Shown in pieces: positions 51,420-60,444 of a DNA stretch of 64,000 bases. Position 1 is the first letter of the stretch; every line of letters starts with the position of its first letter. The translations under genes and the position numbers were made by a program. The notes under the pieces are model-generated. The model was given only the letters and a program-made list of their open reading frames with translations. It was not told where the DNA came from and made no database searches. This stretch comes from Collinsella sp. (GTDB lineage: Bacteria > Actinomycetota > Coriobacteriia > Coriobacteriales > Coriobacteriaceae): contig DXMK01000006.1 of NCBI GenBank assembly GCA_019414245.1, forward strand, positions 104,761 through 168,760, in the 5' to 3' direction.

Positions 51420-52418
51420 CTATTTCGCCATTACGCTGCGGCCGGCTTCGACGCGCTTGCGCTGGGCGGCGCGCTCCTCGCCGGTCAGACGCTCAAAGAG
51501 ATGCCCGATAAGCGAGGCGAGTACCTGCTGAAACAGCGTTCCGCACATGACGGGAAACACGACTTCGCCCGGAAAGTACTGCGTGGCGATGACGGCGCCC
51601 GAAGAGATGTTACGCATGCCGCAGGTAAAGCACATGGTGGTCGTCTCGCTATATGGCAGATGCAGCGTATGGGCGACCAGAAAACCGACGACAAAGCCAC
51701 TGATGGCGAAGACCAAAATAAAGAGGGCGACTTCCAAGCGCACCGCGTTCATGTGCAGCACGTACTCGCTCATGGCGGTGGAGTTGGAGGCGATAACGCC
51801 CATCATCATGAATTTGCAGGCGGGCGAGAGCACGGGGGAGAGTTTTTCGTGCCCCCATCCGCGCGTGAGCTCGTTGATCACGATGCCGAGCACGGCGGGG
51901 ATGGCGATCATAAAGGCCATGTCTTGCATCATGCTCGGCACATCGATCGAGACGGTGGCGCCCAGCAGGAGCTTGAGCGTGAGCGGAATCGTGACGGGCG
52001 AGATGACCGAGGACGTCAGGATGATGGTGAGCGCGAGCGGGCCGTTGCCGCCGAACATGCTGATCCACATAAAGGCGGTGACTGCCACGGGTACGCTGTA
52101 CTCGAGCACGATGCCGCAGACAAGGTTTGGGTTGGAACCAAAGAACAGTGAGCCCATGGCATACGCCGCGATGGGGATGAGCACGGCCGAGACAAATAAC
52201 GCCAAAATCAAATGTAGGGGACGGCGGAACACCTCGGCCACCTGGTGAAAGGTGTTGCTGAGCGCACCCTGAAACGTCATAAAGGCAAACAAGGCGGGAA
52301 CGATGGGCTTGAGCACGCCGATCTGCTGGGGAAAGAGCACGCCGAGCGTCACGCAAATCGGAACGATGACCTGCATGTGCCCCGCGAGAAACTTGCCCAG
52401 TCCAACCCATTGCTTCAT
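51420..52418 (-). CDS. Bile acid:sodium symporter (BASS) family transporter
   Basis: A 332-residue membrane protein with about ten helices: VIVPICVTLGVLFPQ, FMTFQGALSNTF, VCGIVLEYSVPVAVTAFMWISMFGGN, SPVTIPLTL and MCFTCGMRNISSGAVIATQYFP (the G-M-R-N-x-x-x-G block conserved in the family). It probably moves an organic anion with sodium. In a gut bacterium a bile acid is a possible but unproved substrate; pantothenate and keto acids are others. It is convergent with the DUF4931 gene. Confidence 0.9.
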   Translation of the reverse strand: MKQWVGLGKFLAGHMQVIVPICVTLGVLFPQQIGVLKPIVPALFAFMTFQGALSNTFHQVAEVFRRPLHLILALFVSAVLIPIAAYAMGSLFFGSNPNLVCGIVLEYSVPVAVTAFMWISMFGGNGPLALTIILTSSVISPVTIPLTLKLLLGATVSIDVPSMMQDMAFMIAIPAVLGIVINELTRGWGHEKLSPVLSPACKFMMMGVIASNSTAMSEYVLHMNAVRLEVALFILVFAISGFVVGFLVAHTLHLPYSETTTMCFTCGMRNISSGAVIATQYFPGEVVFPVMCGTLFQQVLASLIGHLFERLTGEERAAQRKRVEAGRSVMAK

Positions 52419-52642
52419 ATGCTCTTGTGACTCCCTTTGCTCGTGAATCCGTTTTGAATGGATATGCTAGACGCTTGCATGCGTCCGTGCGTCAGAAACG
52501 CTCGATTATTTCGAGGGTATTACCGCCCTCGTTTATCGAAACCGCGGCGTGCTGCGGCGATTTGCGTCCGCGCCGCACGGTATAATAAATCCGTTCAACA
52601 GATCTGCCTGCCGAAGCGGGCATACACAGAGGACTCATCGCT

Positions 52643-52708
52643 ATGAACCGTGAGAGGTATCGCGGCGACCTGCCCCTATCGGGGGTGGGCGCCTATGTCA
52701 TCGCTTAA
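52643..52708 (+). CDS. Possible 21-codon leader ORF overlapping the recJ start
   Basis: ATG 52643 has a good ribosome site (AGAGGACTC) and opens a 21-codon frame ending in TAA at 52708, which overlaps the recJ-type start at 52695 by 14 bases in another frame. It could couple translation to the downstream gene. Nothing in the peptide suggests a function. Confidence 0.35.
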   Translation: MNRERYRGDLPLSGVGAYVIA

Positions 52709-55700
52709 GACGACGCATCGCTGGGCGGTCGCTCAGCAAAACCCCGAGCTCGAAAAGGAGCTTTCGGCTGGTCTGGGCATTCCCGGGCTGGTGGCGCGCA
52801 TTATGGTCGCGCACGGCATTGGCTCCATCAAAGAGGGCCAATTGTTTTTGACGCCTTCGCTCGATCGCGACTGGGCCGATCCACTCATTATCCCGGGCAT
52901 GTCGGTCGTTGCCGACCGCGTCGAGCGTGCTATTCGCAACCACGAGCACATTGCAGTCTTTGGCGATTTTGACGTTGACGGCATTACGTCGACTTGTCTG
53001 TTGACCGAGGCGCTACGTTCGTTTGGCGCCAACGTCACGCCGTTTATCCCGCATCGCTTTGACGAGGGCTACGGTCTTTCGCGCGCGGCACTCGACCGCG
53101 TTAACGAGCTCGCTCGCCCCCAGCTGATCGTGACCGTCGATAACGGCATTGCCGCCAAGGAAGAGGTTTCCTATTTGGAGGACCTGGGGATCGATTTGGT
53201 GGTCACGGACCATCACGAGCCCTCCGACCAGGTGCCGCAGGGTGTGCCCCTGACCGACCCCAAGCTCGAGGACGAGGGCCCCTCGCGCGAGCTTGCCGGT
53301 GCTGGTGTGGCGCTCAAGCTGGTGCAAGTCCTGGGTGAGCGCCTGGGCAAGCCGTCGTATTGGCGTTCGCTAATCGAGGTCGCGGCGCTGGGCACCGTGT
53401 CCGACATGATGCCGCTCACGCCCGAGAACCGCGCGCTGGTTGCCGAGGGCATCCAGCAGATGCGCGTAACCGCTCGCCCCGGCTATATCGCGCTTGCCGC
53501 GCTTGCCAAGGCGGACCTTTCGAGCATTACGGCGGATGGCCTGTCATTCTCGCTCATTCCCCGCTTAAACGCTGCCGGCCGCATGGCCGATCCCAAGCTG
53601 GCGCTCGACCTGCTGCTTGCCCGCAATCCCATCGAAGCAAGCGCGCTGGCGGCTGAGCTCGAGGAAATCAACCGCCAGCGCCGTGAGATCGAGGCGGAGC
53701 TCACGCGCGATGCCATGGCAAAGGTCGAGGAGACCTATGACGGCGGGCGCGCGATCGTTGTGGGCGGCGAAGGCTGGCACGAGGGCGTCAAGGGCATCGT
53801 GGCAAGCCGTCTGACCAACCGCTATCACGTGCCGGCGCTGCTGTTCTCGATCGAGGACGGTATCGCGCGCGGCTCTGGTCGCTCGGTGGGCAAAGTTAAC
53901 CTGTTTGACGCCGTCGAGCGCTGTTCCGACCTGCTGATTCGTCGCGGCGGACATGCCGGTGCGGTGGGTGTGACCATCGAGGCATCCAAGCTCGATGAAT
54001 TCCGTCGTCGCCTTTCCGCCGTGCTATCGGAGATTCCCGCCGAGGACTTTGAAGACATCGACGAGGTTGCCGCCACGGTCGACCTTTCCGAGCTGAATAT
54101 CGAGACTATAGAGCAGATTTCCCGTCTTGAGCCGTTTGGCCAGGGCAACAAGGTGCCGCTGCTGGCCGCCGAGGGCGTGACGATGTGCGATCGCGCCGTG
54201 GTGGGCAAAACCGGCGAGCACATGCGCTTTGTGGCGACCGATGGCGCCGCAAGCGTGCCGGCCATTATGTTCCGCGTGCCGCAAATCGATAAGCTCATCA
54301 ACTGCGATAGTGCTGTCGACTTGGTGTTCGAGGCCGTTGCCGAGCATTGGCAGGGGCGTGTGAAGCCCAAGCTCATGATCAAGGATGTTCTGGTCCGCGA
54401 TACCACGCTGTCCAGCGTCGACGATCCGGCATGCGAGCTTCGTCGTGGCGTGCAGCCGGCGGATTCCGGCCTGCGCCTGGAGTCGCGTAAGCGCGAGACA
54501 CTCGCCCAGCTTTCTTATACCGAGCTGACGCGCTCGCTTATCCATAGCTTTATAGGCTCGAACCAGCCGCACCGCGCGCAGGTCGAGGCGCTCGATGCCC
54601 TGGCCGATCACCAAAGTGTTCTGGCCGTTATGGGAACGGGGCGCGGCAAGTCGCTCATCTTCCATGTGCATGCCGCGCGCGAGGCGGTTCTTCGCGGGCG
54701 TGCGAGCATCTTTGTCTATCCGCTGCGCGCGCTCGTTGCCGACCAGGCCTATCACCTCTCGTCGACGATGGCCGCGCTCGGCATTGGCGTCGGCGTGTTG
54801 ACCGGCGAGACCGTGGAGGCGGCGCGCGATGACGTGTTTGCCGGCTTGGCTTCGGGCCGTACCGGCATCGTGCTCACGACGCCCGAGTTCCTGTCCATTC
54901 ACCGCGACCGCTTTGCGCGTTCGGGGCGCATCGGTTTTGTCGTTATCGATGAGGCGCACCACGCTGGCCTTGCCAAGGGCGGCGACCGCAGCGCCTATCT
55001 CGACATGCCCGATATCCTCAAAGCCCTGGGCGACCCGGTCGTTATGGCCGCGACGGCCACCGCGACGGCTCCGGTCGTGGCCGAGCTTGCCCGCACGCTT
55101 CCGATCACTCACACGGTGGTCGACGAGACGGTGCGCGAGAACCTGCAGCTCGAGGACGACCGAGATCTTGCGAGCCGCGAGAACCGTTTGGTGTCGATCG
55201 TGGCGACGGGGGAGAAGACCGTCATTTACGTCAATTCGCGCGACCAGTCCGTGGCGCTCGCCAAGACACTACGCAAACGCGTCCCCGACTGTGCGACCCG
55301 TATCGCGTTCTATAACGCTGGCCTTACGCGCACCGACCGCCATCGCGTAGAGGAGGCGTTTCGAGACGGCAGCCTCAGCTGCATCGTCTCGACATCCGCC
55401 TTTGGCGAGGGCGTCAACCTTCCCGATATTCGCCATGTCGTGCTCTATCACATGCCGTTTGGCGGCATTGAGTTTAACCAGATGAGCGGCCGCGCCGGTC
55501 GCGATGGCCAACCCGCCGTGATCCATCTACTCTATTCGTCGCGTGACGCCCGTATTAACGAGCGCCTGCTCGACTGCTATGCGCCCGAGCGCGACGAGCT
55601 CGTCACGCTCTATCGCGCGCTGCAGACCATGTGGCGCTCCAACCGCGGCAAGACCGGGGACGATTCCTTTAGCGCGAGCGATATCGACATCGCGCAGATG

Positions 55701-55982
55701 TGCCTTGCCATCGATGCTCGCACGCCGGTCGACGAGCGCTCGGTGGAAAGCGGCTTGGGAATCTTCGAAGAGCTTGGTTTTTGTCGCATTTCGGGGTTTG
55801 ACGACACCCGTCGCATCGCGATGGCCGAAAACCCCGGCCGCGTGCAATTGAGCAGGTCAATTCGCTATTTGGAGGGCTTGCGCTCGCGCATGGAGTTCTC
55901 GGCTTTCCGGAGTTGGGCGCTCGATTCGTGCGCTTCTGATATGCTAGCCAAAGTTAACCGCCCGATCGTACCGCGGGCCTAG
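52695..55982 (+). CDS. recJ: RecJ exonuclease fused to a RecQ-like SF2 helicase
   Basis: A 1095-residue protein with two enzymatic halves. Residues 1-560 are RecJ: DHH-family motif GDFDVDGITST (90-100), DHH at 172-174 (TDHHEP), RLNAAGRMADPKLA, RGGHAGAVG (DHHA1) and an OB-like part. Residues about 610-1000 are an SF2 helicase with Walker A MGTGRGKS (646-653), DEAH (near 752), TATATA and motif VI QMSGRAGRDG (about 928), then a 100-residue tail. RecJ degrades 5' single-stranded DNA; RecQ-type helicases supply that substrate, so the fusion would do both steps. ATG 52695 follows GGGGGTGGG. Confidence 0.92.
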   Translation: MSSLKTTHRWAVAQQNPELEKELSAGLGIPGLVARIMVAHGIGSIKEGQLFLTPSLDRDWADPLIIPGMSVVADRVERAIRNHEHIAVFGDFDVDGITSTCLLTEALRSFGANVTPFIPHRFDEGYGLSRAALDRVNELARPQLIVTVDNGIAAKEEVSYLEDLGIDLVVTDHHEPSDQVPQGVPLTDPKLEDEGPSRELAGAGVALKLVQVLGERLGKPSYWRSLIEVAALGTVSDMMPLTPENRALVAEGIQQMRVTARPGYIALAALAKADLSSITADGLSFSLIPRLNAAGRMADPKLALDLLLARNPIEASALAAELEEINRQRREIEAELTRDAMAKVEETYDGGRAIVVGGEGWHEGVKGIVASRLTNRYHVPALLFSIEDGIARGSGRSVGKVNLFDAVERCSDLLIRRGGHAGAVGVTIEASKLDEFRRRLSAVLSEIPAEDFEDIDEVAATVDLSELNIETIEQISRLEPFGQGNKVPLLAAEGVTMCDRAVVGKTGEHMRFVATDGAASVPAIMFRVPQIDKLINCDSAVDLVFEAVAEHWQGRVKPKLMIKDVLVRDTTLSSVDDPACELRRGVQPADSGLRLESRKRETLAQLSYTELTRSLIHSFIGSNQPHRAQVEALDALADHQSVLAVMGTGRGKSLIFHVHAAREAVLRGRASIFVYPLRALVADQAYHLSSTMAALGIGVGVLTGETVEAARDDVFAGLASGRTGIVLTTPEFLSIHRDRFARSGRIGFVVIDEAHHAGLAKGGDRSAYLDMPDILKALGDPVVMAATATATAPVVAELARTLPITHTVVDETVRENLQLEDDRDLASRENRLVSIVATGEKTVIYVNSRDQSVALAKTLRKRVPDCATRIAFYNAGLTRTDRHRVEEAFRDGSLSCIVSTSAFGEGVNLPDIRHVVLYHMPFGGIEFNQMSGRAGRDGQPAVIHLLYSSRDARINERLLDCYAPERDELVTLYRALQTMWRSNRGKTGDDSFSASDIDIAQMCLAIDARTPVDERSVESGLGIFEELGFCRISGFDDTRRIAMAENPGRVQLSRSIRYLEGLRSRMEFSAFRSWALDSCASDMLAKVNRPIVPRA

Positions 55983-55997
55983 GGGAAGGGGACCTCG

Positions 55998-58358
55998 ATG
56001 GATGCCGCAGCCCGTACCGCCCATGATTCCACCCTCCAGCCTTTTTCGGAGATGGAGCACTATAAGCATGCCGATGAGCTGCCGCCCGAGATTATGGCGG
56101 ACAGCTACAACAAGCTGGAGCGCCTGTGCCTCAAATATATGAATGAGGACGACTTTTCTAAGGTTGAGCAGGCCTACTGCTTTGCCGCCGAGAAGCACTG
56201 CAACCAAAAGCGCCGCTCGGGCGAGATGTACATTAACCATCCCGTCGAGGTTGCCATCATTTTGGCCGATCTCAAGATGGACTGCGATGTGGTGTGCGCC
56301 GCGCTGCTGCACGATACCGTCGAGGATACCGAGACCTCGCTCGCCGATGTTTCCGGCCTGTTCGGCGATACGGTGGCCGAGCTCGTCGATGGCGTGACCA
56401 AGCTCACCAATATCGAAGTCGACAGCATGGACGAGAAGCAGGCGCTCACGCTGCGCAAGATGTTCCTCGCCATGTCCAAGGACATCCGCGTCATTATCGT
56501 CAAGCTCGCCGACCGTCTGCATAACATGCGCACACTTGCCGCTCTGCGTGAGGACCGCCGCCTGTTTAAGGCGCGCGAGACCATGGACGTGTACGCGCCT
56601 CTGGCCGACCGCTTGGGCATGAGCTCAATCAAATGGGAGCTCGAGGACCTGTCCTTCTTCTACCTGGAGCCCGATGCCTACCAGCGCATCGCGCGCATGG
56701 TGGCGGAGTCGCGCGAGGTCCGTGAGCGCTATCTGGCTGAGACCATCAAGACACTCACCGACGAGCTCAACCGCATTGGCCTGGAAGGCTTCCAGATCAA
56801 CGGCCGTTCCAAGCACTATTGGTCCATCTACCAAAAGATGAAGCGCAAGGGCAAGGAATTCTCCGAGATCTACGACCTGGTGGCACTGCGCGTCATCACG
56901 CATTCGGTGCGCGATTGCTACTCCACGCTCGGCGCGGTGCATACGCTGTGGCACCCCATGCCCGGTCGCTTTAAAGACTATATCGCCATGCCCAAGGTTA
57001 ATAACTACCAGTCGCTCCACACGACGGTTATCGGCCCCACGGCCCGCCCGCTCGAGATTCAGATTCGAACCTATGAGATGCATGAGCAGGCCGAGTACGG
57101 CATTGCCGCCCACTGGCTCTATAAGAAGTCGGGCGGATCGTCTGCGTCTAAGACCAATGATGCCCAGCGTCTGGACGACCAGATTAACTGGCTCAAACAT
57201 TCGCTCGATTGGGCAGCGTCTGATGAGATTACGGACGCCAAGGAATACCTGCACTCGCTGAAGGTTGATCTGTTCGATCAGGAGATCTTTGTCTTTACAC
57301 CCAAGGGCGAGGTCATGGCGCTTCGTGCCGGCTCCACGCCGCTCGACTTTGCCTACGCCGTTCACACCGAGGTGGGCAACCACTGCGTCGGCGCTAAGAT
57401 CAACGGTGCGGTGGCCCCGCTCACGCACGAAATCAAGACGGGCGACCGCGTTGAAATCCTGACCAACAAGAGTTCCAAGCCGTCGCGTGATTGGCTCAAG
57501 ATCGTTAAGACTCCTTCGGCCAAGTCAAAGATTCGCCGTTATTTCGCCGCCGCGACCAAAGACGATGACGCTGCTGCCGGCCGCGATATACTGGCCAAGG
57601 ACCTGCGCAAGCGCGGGTATGGCATCTCTACGCCGCGATCCACGCGTGCGCTCAACGCCGTGGCGGAGCAGTTTAACTACAAGCAGCTTGAGGACCTGTT
57701 TGCCGCCGTCGGCGCCGGCAAGGTTGCCCCGCGCGCTGTGGGTAACAAGGTCGAGCAAATCTTGGACCCCAAGCCCGAGGAACAGGTCACCAAGGCCGAG
57801 GCTATCGCCGAGGTCGTGAAACAGCCGGCCCGCGGCTCCAACCGCAAGCCGCAAAAGCGTGGCAAGAGCGCCAGCAACGGCATTATCGTCAAGGGCGAGA
57901 GCAACAGCGGACTGCTGGTCCGTCTGGCGCATTGCTGTAATCCGGTGACGGGCGACGATATCGTCGGCTTCATCACGCGCGGTCGTGGCGTTTCGGTGCA
58001 TCGCGCCAACTGCCCCAACGTCAAGGGTCTTATGGAGCATCCCGAGCGCATGATCGAAGTGGAGTGGGACGGCGCTGCCGACACCCTCTTCCAGGTCGAG
58101 ATCGTGGTCGAGTGCCTGGACCGCATGGGCCTGCTCAAGGATGTCACCATTGCCATTGGCGATGCGGGCGGCAATATCCTTTCTGCCGCCACGTCGACCA
58201 ACCGCGAGGGTATTGCAACCCTACGCTTTATGGTCGAGATCTCGGACGCGAGTGGGCTGGATCCGCTGCTAGCCTCCATCAGCAGCGTTGACTCGGTCTA
58301 CGACGCGCGCCGCCTGATGCCCGGCGAGGGTGGAGCCCAGCTTAAGCGCCGCGTTTAG
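55998..58358 (+). CDS. rel: Bifunctional (p)ppGpp synthetase/hydrolase (RelA/SpoT)
   Basis: A 786-residue RSH protein: HD hydrolase domain with the HD pair at 105-106 (LLHDTVEDTE), synthetase domain with RFKDYIAMPK (RxKD, the Mn2+-dependent bifunctional type), NNYQSLHTTV and EYGIAAHW, TGS domain (VDLFDQEIFVFTPKGEVM), a cysteine-bearing helical or zinc-finger region (RLAHCCNPVTGDD ... HRANCPN) and a C-terminal ACT. ATG 55998 has AAGGGGA upstream. It sits 15 bases after the recJ fusion and is probably co-transcribed with it. Confidence 0.97.
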   Translation: MDAAARTAHDSTLQPFSEMEHYKHADELPPEIMADSYNKLERLCLKYMNEDDFSKVEQAYCFAAEKHCNQKRRSGEMYINHPVEVAIILADLKMDCDVVCAALLHDTVEDTETSLADVSGLFGDTVAELVDGVTKLTNIEVDSMDEKQALTLRKMFLAMSKDIRVIIVKLADRLHNMRTLAALREDRRLFKARETMDVYAPLADRLGMSSIKWELEDLSFFYLEPDAYQRIARMVAESREVRERYLAETIKTLTDELNRIGLEGFQINGRSKHYWSIYQKMKRKGKEFSEIYDLVALRVITHSVRDCYSTLGAVHTLWHPMPGRFKDYIAMPKVNNYQSLHTTVIGPTARPLEIQIRTYEMHEQAEYGIAAHWLYKKSGGSSASKTNDAQRLDDQINWLKHSLDWAASDEITDAKEYLHSLKVDLFDQEIFVFTPKGEVMALRAGSTPLDFAYAVHTEVGNHCVGAKINGAVAPLTHEIKTGDRVEILTNKSSKPSRDWLKIVKTPSAKSKIRRYFAAATKDDDAAAGRDILAKDLRKRGYGISTPRSTRALNAVAEQFNYKQLEDLFAAVGAGKVAPRAVGNKVEQILDPKPEEQVTKAEAIAEVVKQPARGSNRKPQKRGKSASNGIIVKGESNSGLLVRLAHCCNPVTGDDIVGFITRGRGVSVHRANCPNVKGLMEHPERMIEVEWDGAADTLFQVEIVVECLDRMGLLKDVTIAIGDAGGNILSAATSTNREGIATLRFMVEISDASGLDPLLASISSVDSVYDARRLMPGEGGAQLKRRV

Positions 58359-58395
58359 TCGCGACGAACGTGCCACATTATCGATATTCGCTACA

Positions 58396-58421
58396 CTCGA
58401 GGCATCGTTCGATGCCTCGAG
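58396..58421. terminator. Perfect 26-bp palindrome after rel
   Basis: CTCGAGGCATCG and CGATGCCTCGAG are separated by two bases (a 26-bp palindrome) and followed by a weak T tract. It is a likely terminator or processing site 37 bases after the rel stop; the GAGGAGAGGG ribosome site of the next gene follows. Confidence 0.65.
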
Positions 58422-58442
58422 TTCTATAGAGAGGAGAGGGAT

Positions 58443-59126
58443 ATGAGCGCTGTATCCTTGGATTTAACTCCCAAGGGATCGGTCGAGATCGAGACGCTTG
58501 TAAACGGTCCCATTCAGACCAATAGCTATGCTGTTATTTCGGACAATGAGTGTGTGATTATCGACCCCGCATGGGAAGGCGAGCGCCTGGTGGAGCATAT
58601 TCGAGCTAAGCATCCCGGCGTACGCATGCTTGGCGCTGTATGCACTCATGGCCATGCCGATCATGTTGGTGGTATTGCCGGCGTGCGAACCACCGTTGGC
58701 GAGGGCTGTCAGTATGAGCTGTGTGCTAAGGATGTGGCGGTGCCGCATGCGAACATCGAGGAACAGCGAGCTATGTGGGGCATTGAGACGCCCGACCCTG
58801 GGGAGCCGACGCGCCTGCTCGCCGAGGGCGATACTCTCGAGGTGGGAGATATCTGCCTGCAGGTGATCGAGACACCAGGGCATTCGCCGGGCGGGATCGT
58901 CTTGTTTGCTGCCACCGAGCAGGGGAACATCGCCTTTGTGGGCGACACGCTGTTCCCGTGCAGCCACGGCCGCACCGATCTTTCTGGAGGAGACGAGGCG
59001 GCGATTCTGCGCTCGCTCTCCAAGCTCGCCCGGCTTCTCCCGCCCGATACCGTTTGCCTAACCGGTCATGGCGATTCGACCACCATGGCACGCGAGCTCA
59101 TGCAGAACCCTTTCATGGAGATTTAG
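58443..59126 (+). CDS. MBL-fold metallohydrolase (glyoxalase II-like)
   Basis: A 227-residue single-domain metallo-beta-lactamase-fold hydrolase: NSYAVISDNECVIIDPAW, metal motif THGHADHVGG (HxHxDH), TPGHSPGG (His), AFVGDTLF (Asp) and LTGHGDST (His). The family includes glyoxalase II and other thioester hydrolases; the glyoxalase C-terminal glutathione domain is absent, so glutathione is unlikely as a substrate. GAGGAGAGGG precedes ATG 58443. Confidence 0.9.
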   Translation: MSAVSLDLTPKGSVEIETLVNGPIQTNSYAVISDNECVIIDPAWEGERLVEHIRAKHPGVRMLGAVCTHGHADHVGGIAGVRTTVGEGCQYELCAKDVAVPHANIEEQRAMWGIETPDPGEPTRLLAEGDTLEVGDICLQVIETPGHSPGGIVLFAATEQGNIAFVGDTLFPCSHGRTDLSGGDEAAILRSLSKLARLLPPDTVCLTGHGDSTTMARELMQNPFMEI

Positions 59127-59320
59127 CTTAATAGTCGGCTTTTGAAGCACGAGAAGCGTCCAAACGTCAAGCTATTTTTCCCCAACGGGTCGATTTCGTA
59201 GGGCAAACGGTCAAAAAAGTCTGTTTGGACGATATTCGTGAACAAACGAACGTTTATGCTCGGGTGCGCCGTGGTAAAATCTCAGGCGTTATCGGAGCAA
59301 CCTTACAGGAGGTTTCTTTT

Positions 59321-60187
59321 ATGCTCGTCAACGCAGCAGACATGCTCAAGAAGGCCGAGGCCGGCAAGTACGGTCTTGGTGCCTTCAACACCAACAACCT
59401 CGAGTGGACCCTGGCTATTCTCCAGGCCGCCGAGGAGGCCAAGTCTCCGCTGATCCTTCAGTGCACCGCTGGTGCCGCTAAGTGGATGGGCGGTTTCAAG
59501 GTCTGCGCCGACATGGTCAAGGCTGCCGTCGAGGCCACGGGCGTTACCGTTCCCGTCGCCCTTCACCTCGATCACGGTTCTTACGAGGACTGCTTCAAGT
59601 GCATCGAGGCCGGCTTCACGTCCATCATGTATGACGGCTCTCACGAGGAGACCTTCCAGCTTAACCTCGACCGCACCAAGGAGCTCGTTGAGCTTGCCCA
59701 CTCCAAGGGCATGTCCATCGAGGCCGAGGTCGGCGGCATCGGCGGCACCGAGGACGGCGTGACCTCCAGCGGCGAGCTCGCTGATCCTGCTGAGTGCAAG
59801 CAGATTGCTGACCTGGGCGTCGACTTCCTCGCCTGCGGTATCGGCAACATCCACGGCGTGTACCCTGCCGACTGGGCTGGCCTTTCCTTCGAGCGCCTGG
59901 GCGAGATCAAGGCTCAGACCGGCGACCTGCCCCTCGTCCTGCACGGTGGCACCGGCATCCCCGAGGATCAGATCAAGAAGGCCATCTCCCTGGGTATCTC
60001 CAAGATCAACGTCAACACCGACCTGCAGCTCGTCTTCGCCAAGGGCGTTCGCGAGTACATCGAGGCTGGCAAGGATCAGCAGGGCAAGGGCTTTGACCCC
60101 CGTAAGCTCCTCAAGCCTGGTCGCGACAACATCGTTGCCCGCACCAAGGAGCTCATGGAGGAGTTTGGCTCCGTCAACAAGGCATAA
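59321..60187 (+). CDS. fba: Class II fructose-bisphosphate aldolase
   Basis: A 288-residue zinc-dependent aldolase. Zinc ligands are in LHLDHGSYED, GNIHGVYP and VLHGGTGIP; substrate-binding segments are GAFNTNNLEW and INVNTDLQLVF. It cleaves fructose-1,6-bisphosphate in glycolysis. ATG 59321 follows a perfect AGGAGG. Codon use is the most biased of the window (TCC, GGC, AAG and CTC dominate), as expected for a very highly expressed glycolytic gene. It has its own upstream gap (59127-59320). Confidence 0.97.
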   Translation: MLVNAADMLKKAEAGKYGLGAFNTNNLEWTLAILQAAEEAKSPLILQCTAGAAKWMGGFKVCADMVKAAVEATGVTVPVALHLDHGSYEDCFKCIEAGFTSIMYDGSHEETFQLNLDRTKELVELAHSKGMSIEAEVGGIGGTEDGVTSSGELADPAECKQIADLGVDFLACGIGNIHGVYPADWAGLSFERLGEIKAQTGDLPLVLHGGTGIPEDQIKKAISLGISKINVNTDLQLVFAKGVREYIEAGKDQQGKGFDPRKLLKPGRDNIVARTKELMEEFGSVNKA

Positions 60188-60209
60188 GTAGCGGTTTAAC
60201 TTTCCCGCC

Positions 60210-60305
60210 GGAGGCCCCGTTTCCCCTACGCTGACTCCCTCGCGCTCACCTGGCTTCGCCAGAAGTCGCGCGACGGAATCAGCTCCGGGGAAACGGGGCC
60301 TCCTT
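60210..60305 (+). terminator. Very long hairpin after fba
   Basis: GGAGGCCCCGTTTCCCC pairs with GGGGAAACGGGGCCTCC (17 bp), and the enclosed 60 bases fold further through a CTGACTCCCTCGCGC/GCGCGACGGAATCAG stem and a tip TGGC-TTC-GCCA. TTTGTT follows. The tripartite 94-nt hairpin is larger than a normal terminator; it terminates fba and may be a repeat element. Confidence 0.75.
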
Positions 60306-60444
60306 TGTTAACTTGCTACAGGGTTACTGGTCTGATTTTAGTTATATGGTTACCGTTCAGCGGTGTTGATGGCTCCCTTGTTGGGGCTTTCTTTTTATCT
60401 CGCTACAATGGGCTTCAAGCGTTCTAGTGACTTGGAGTTTTGGT

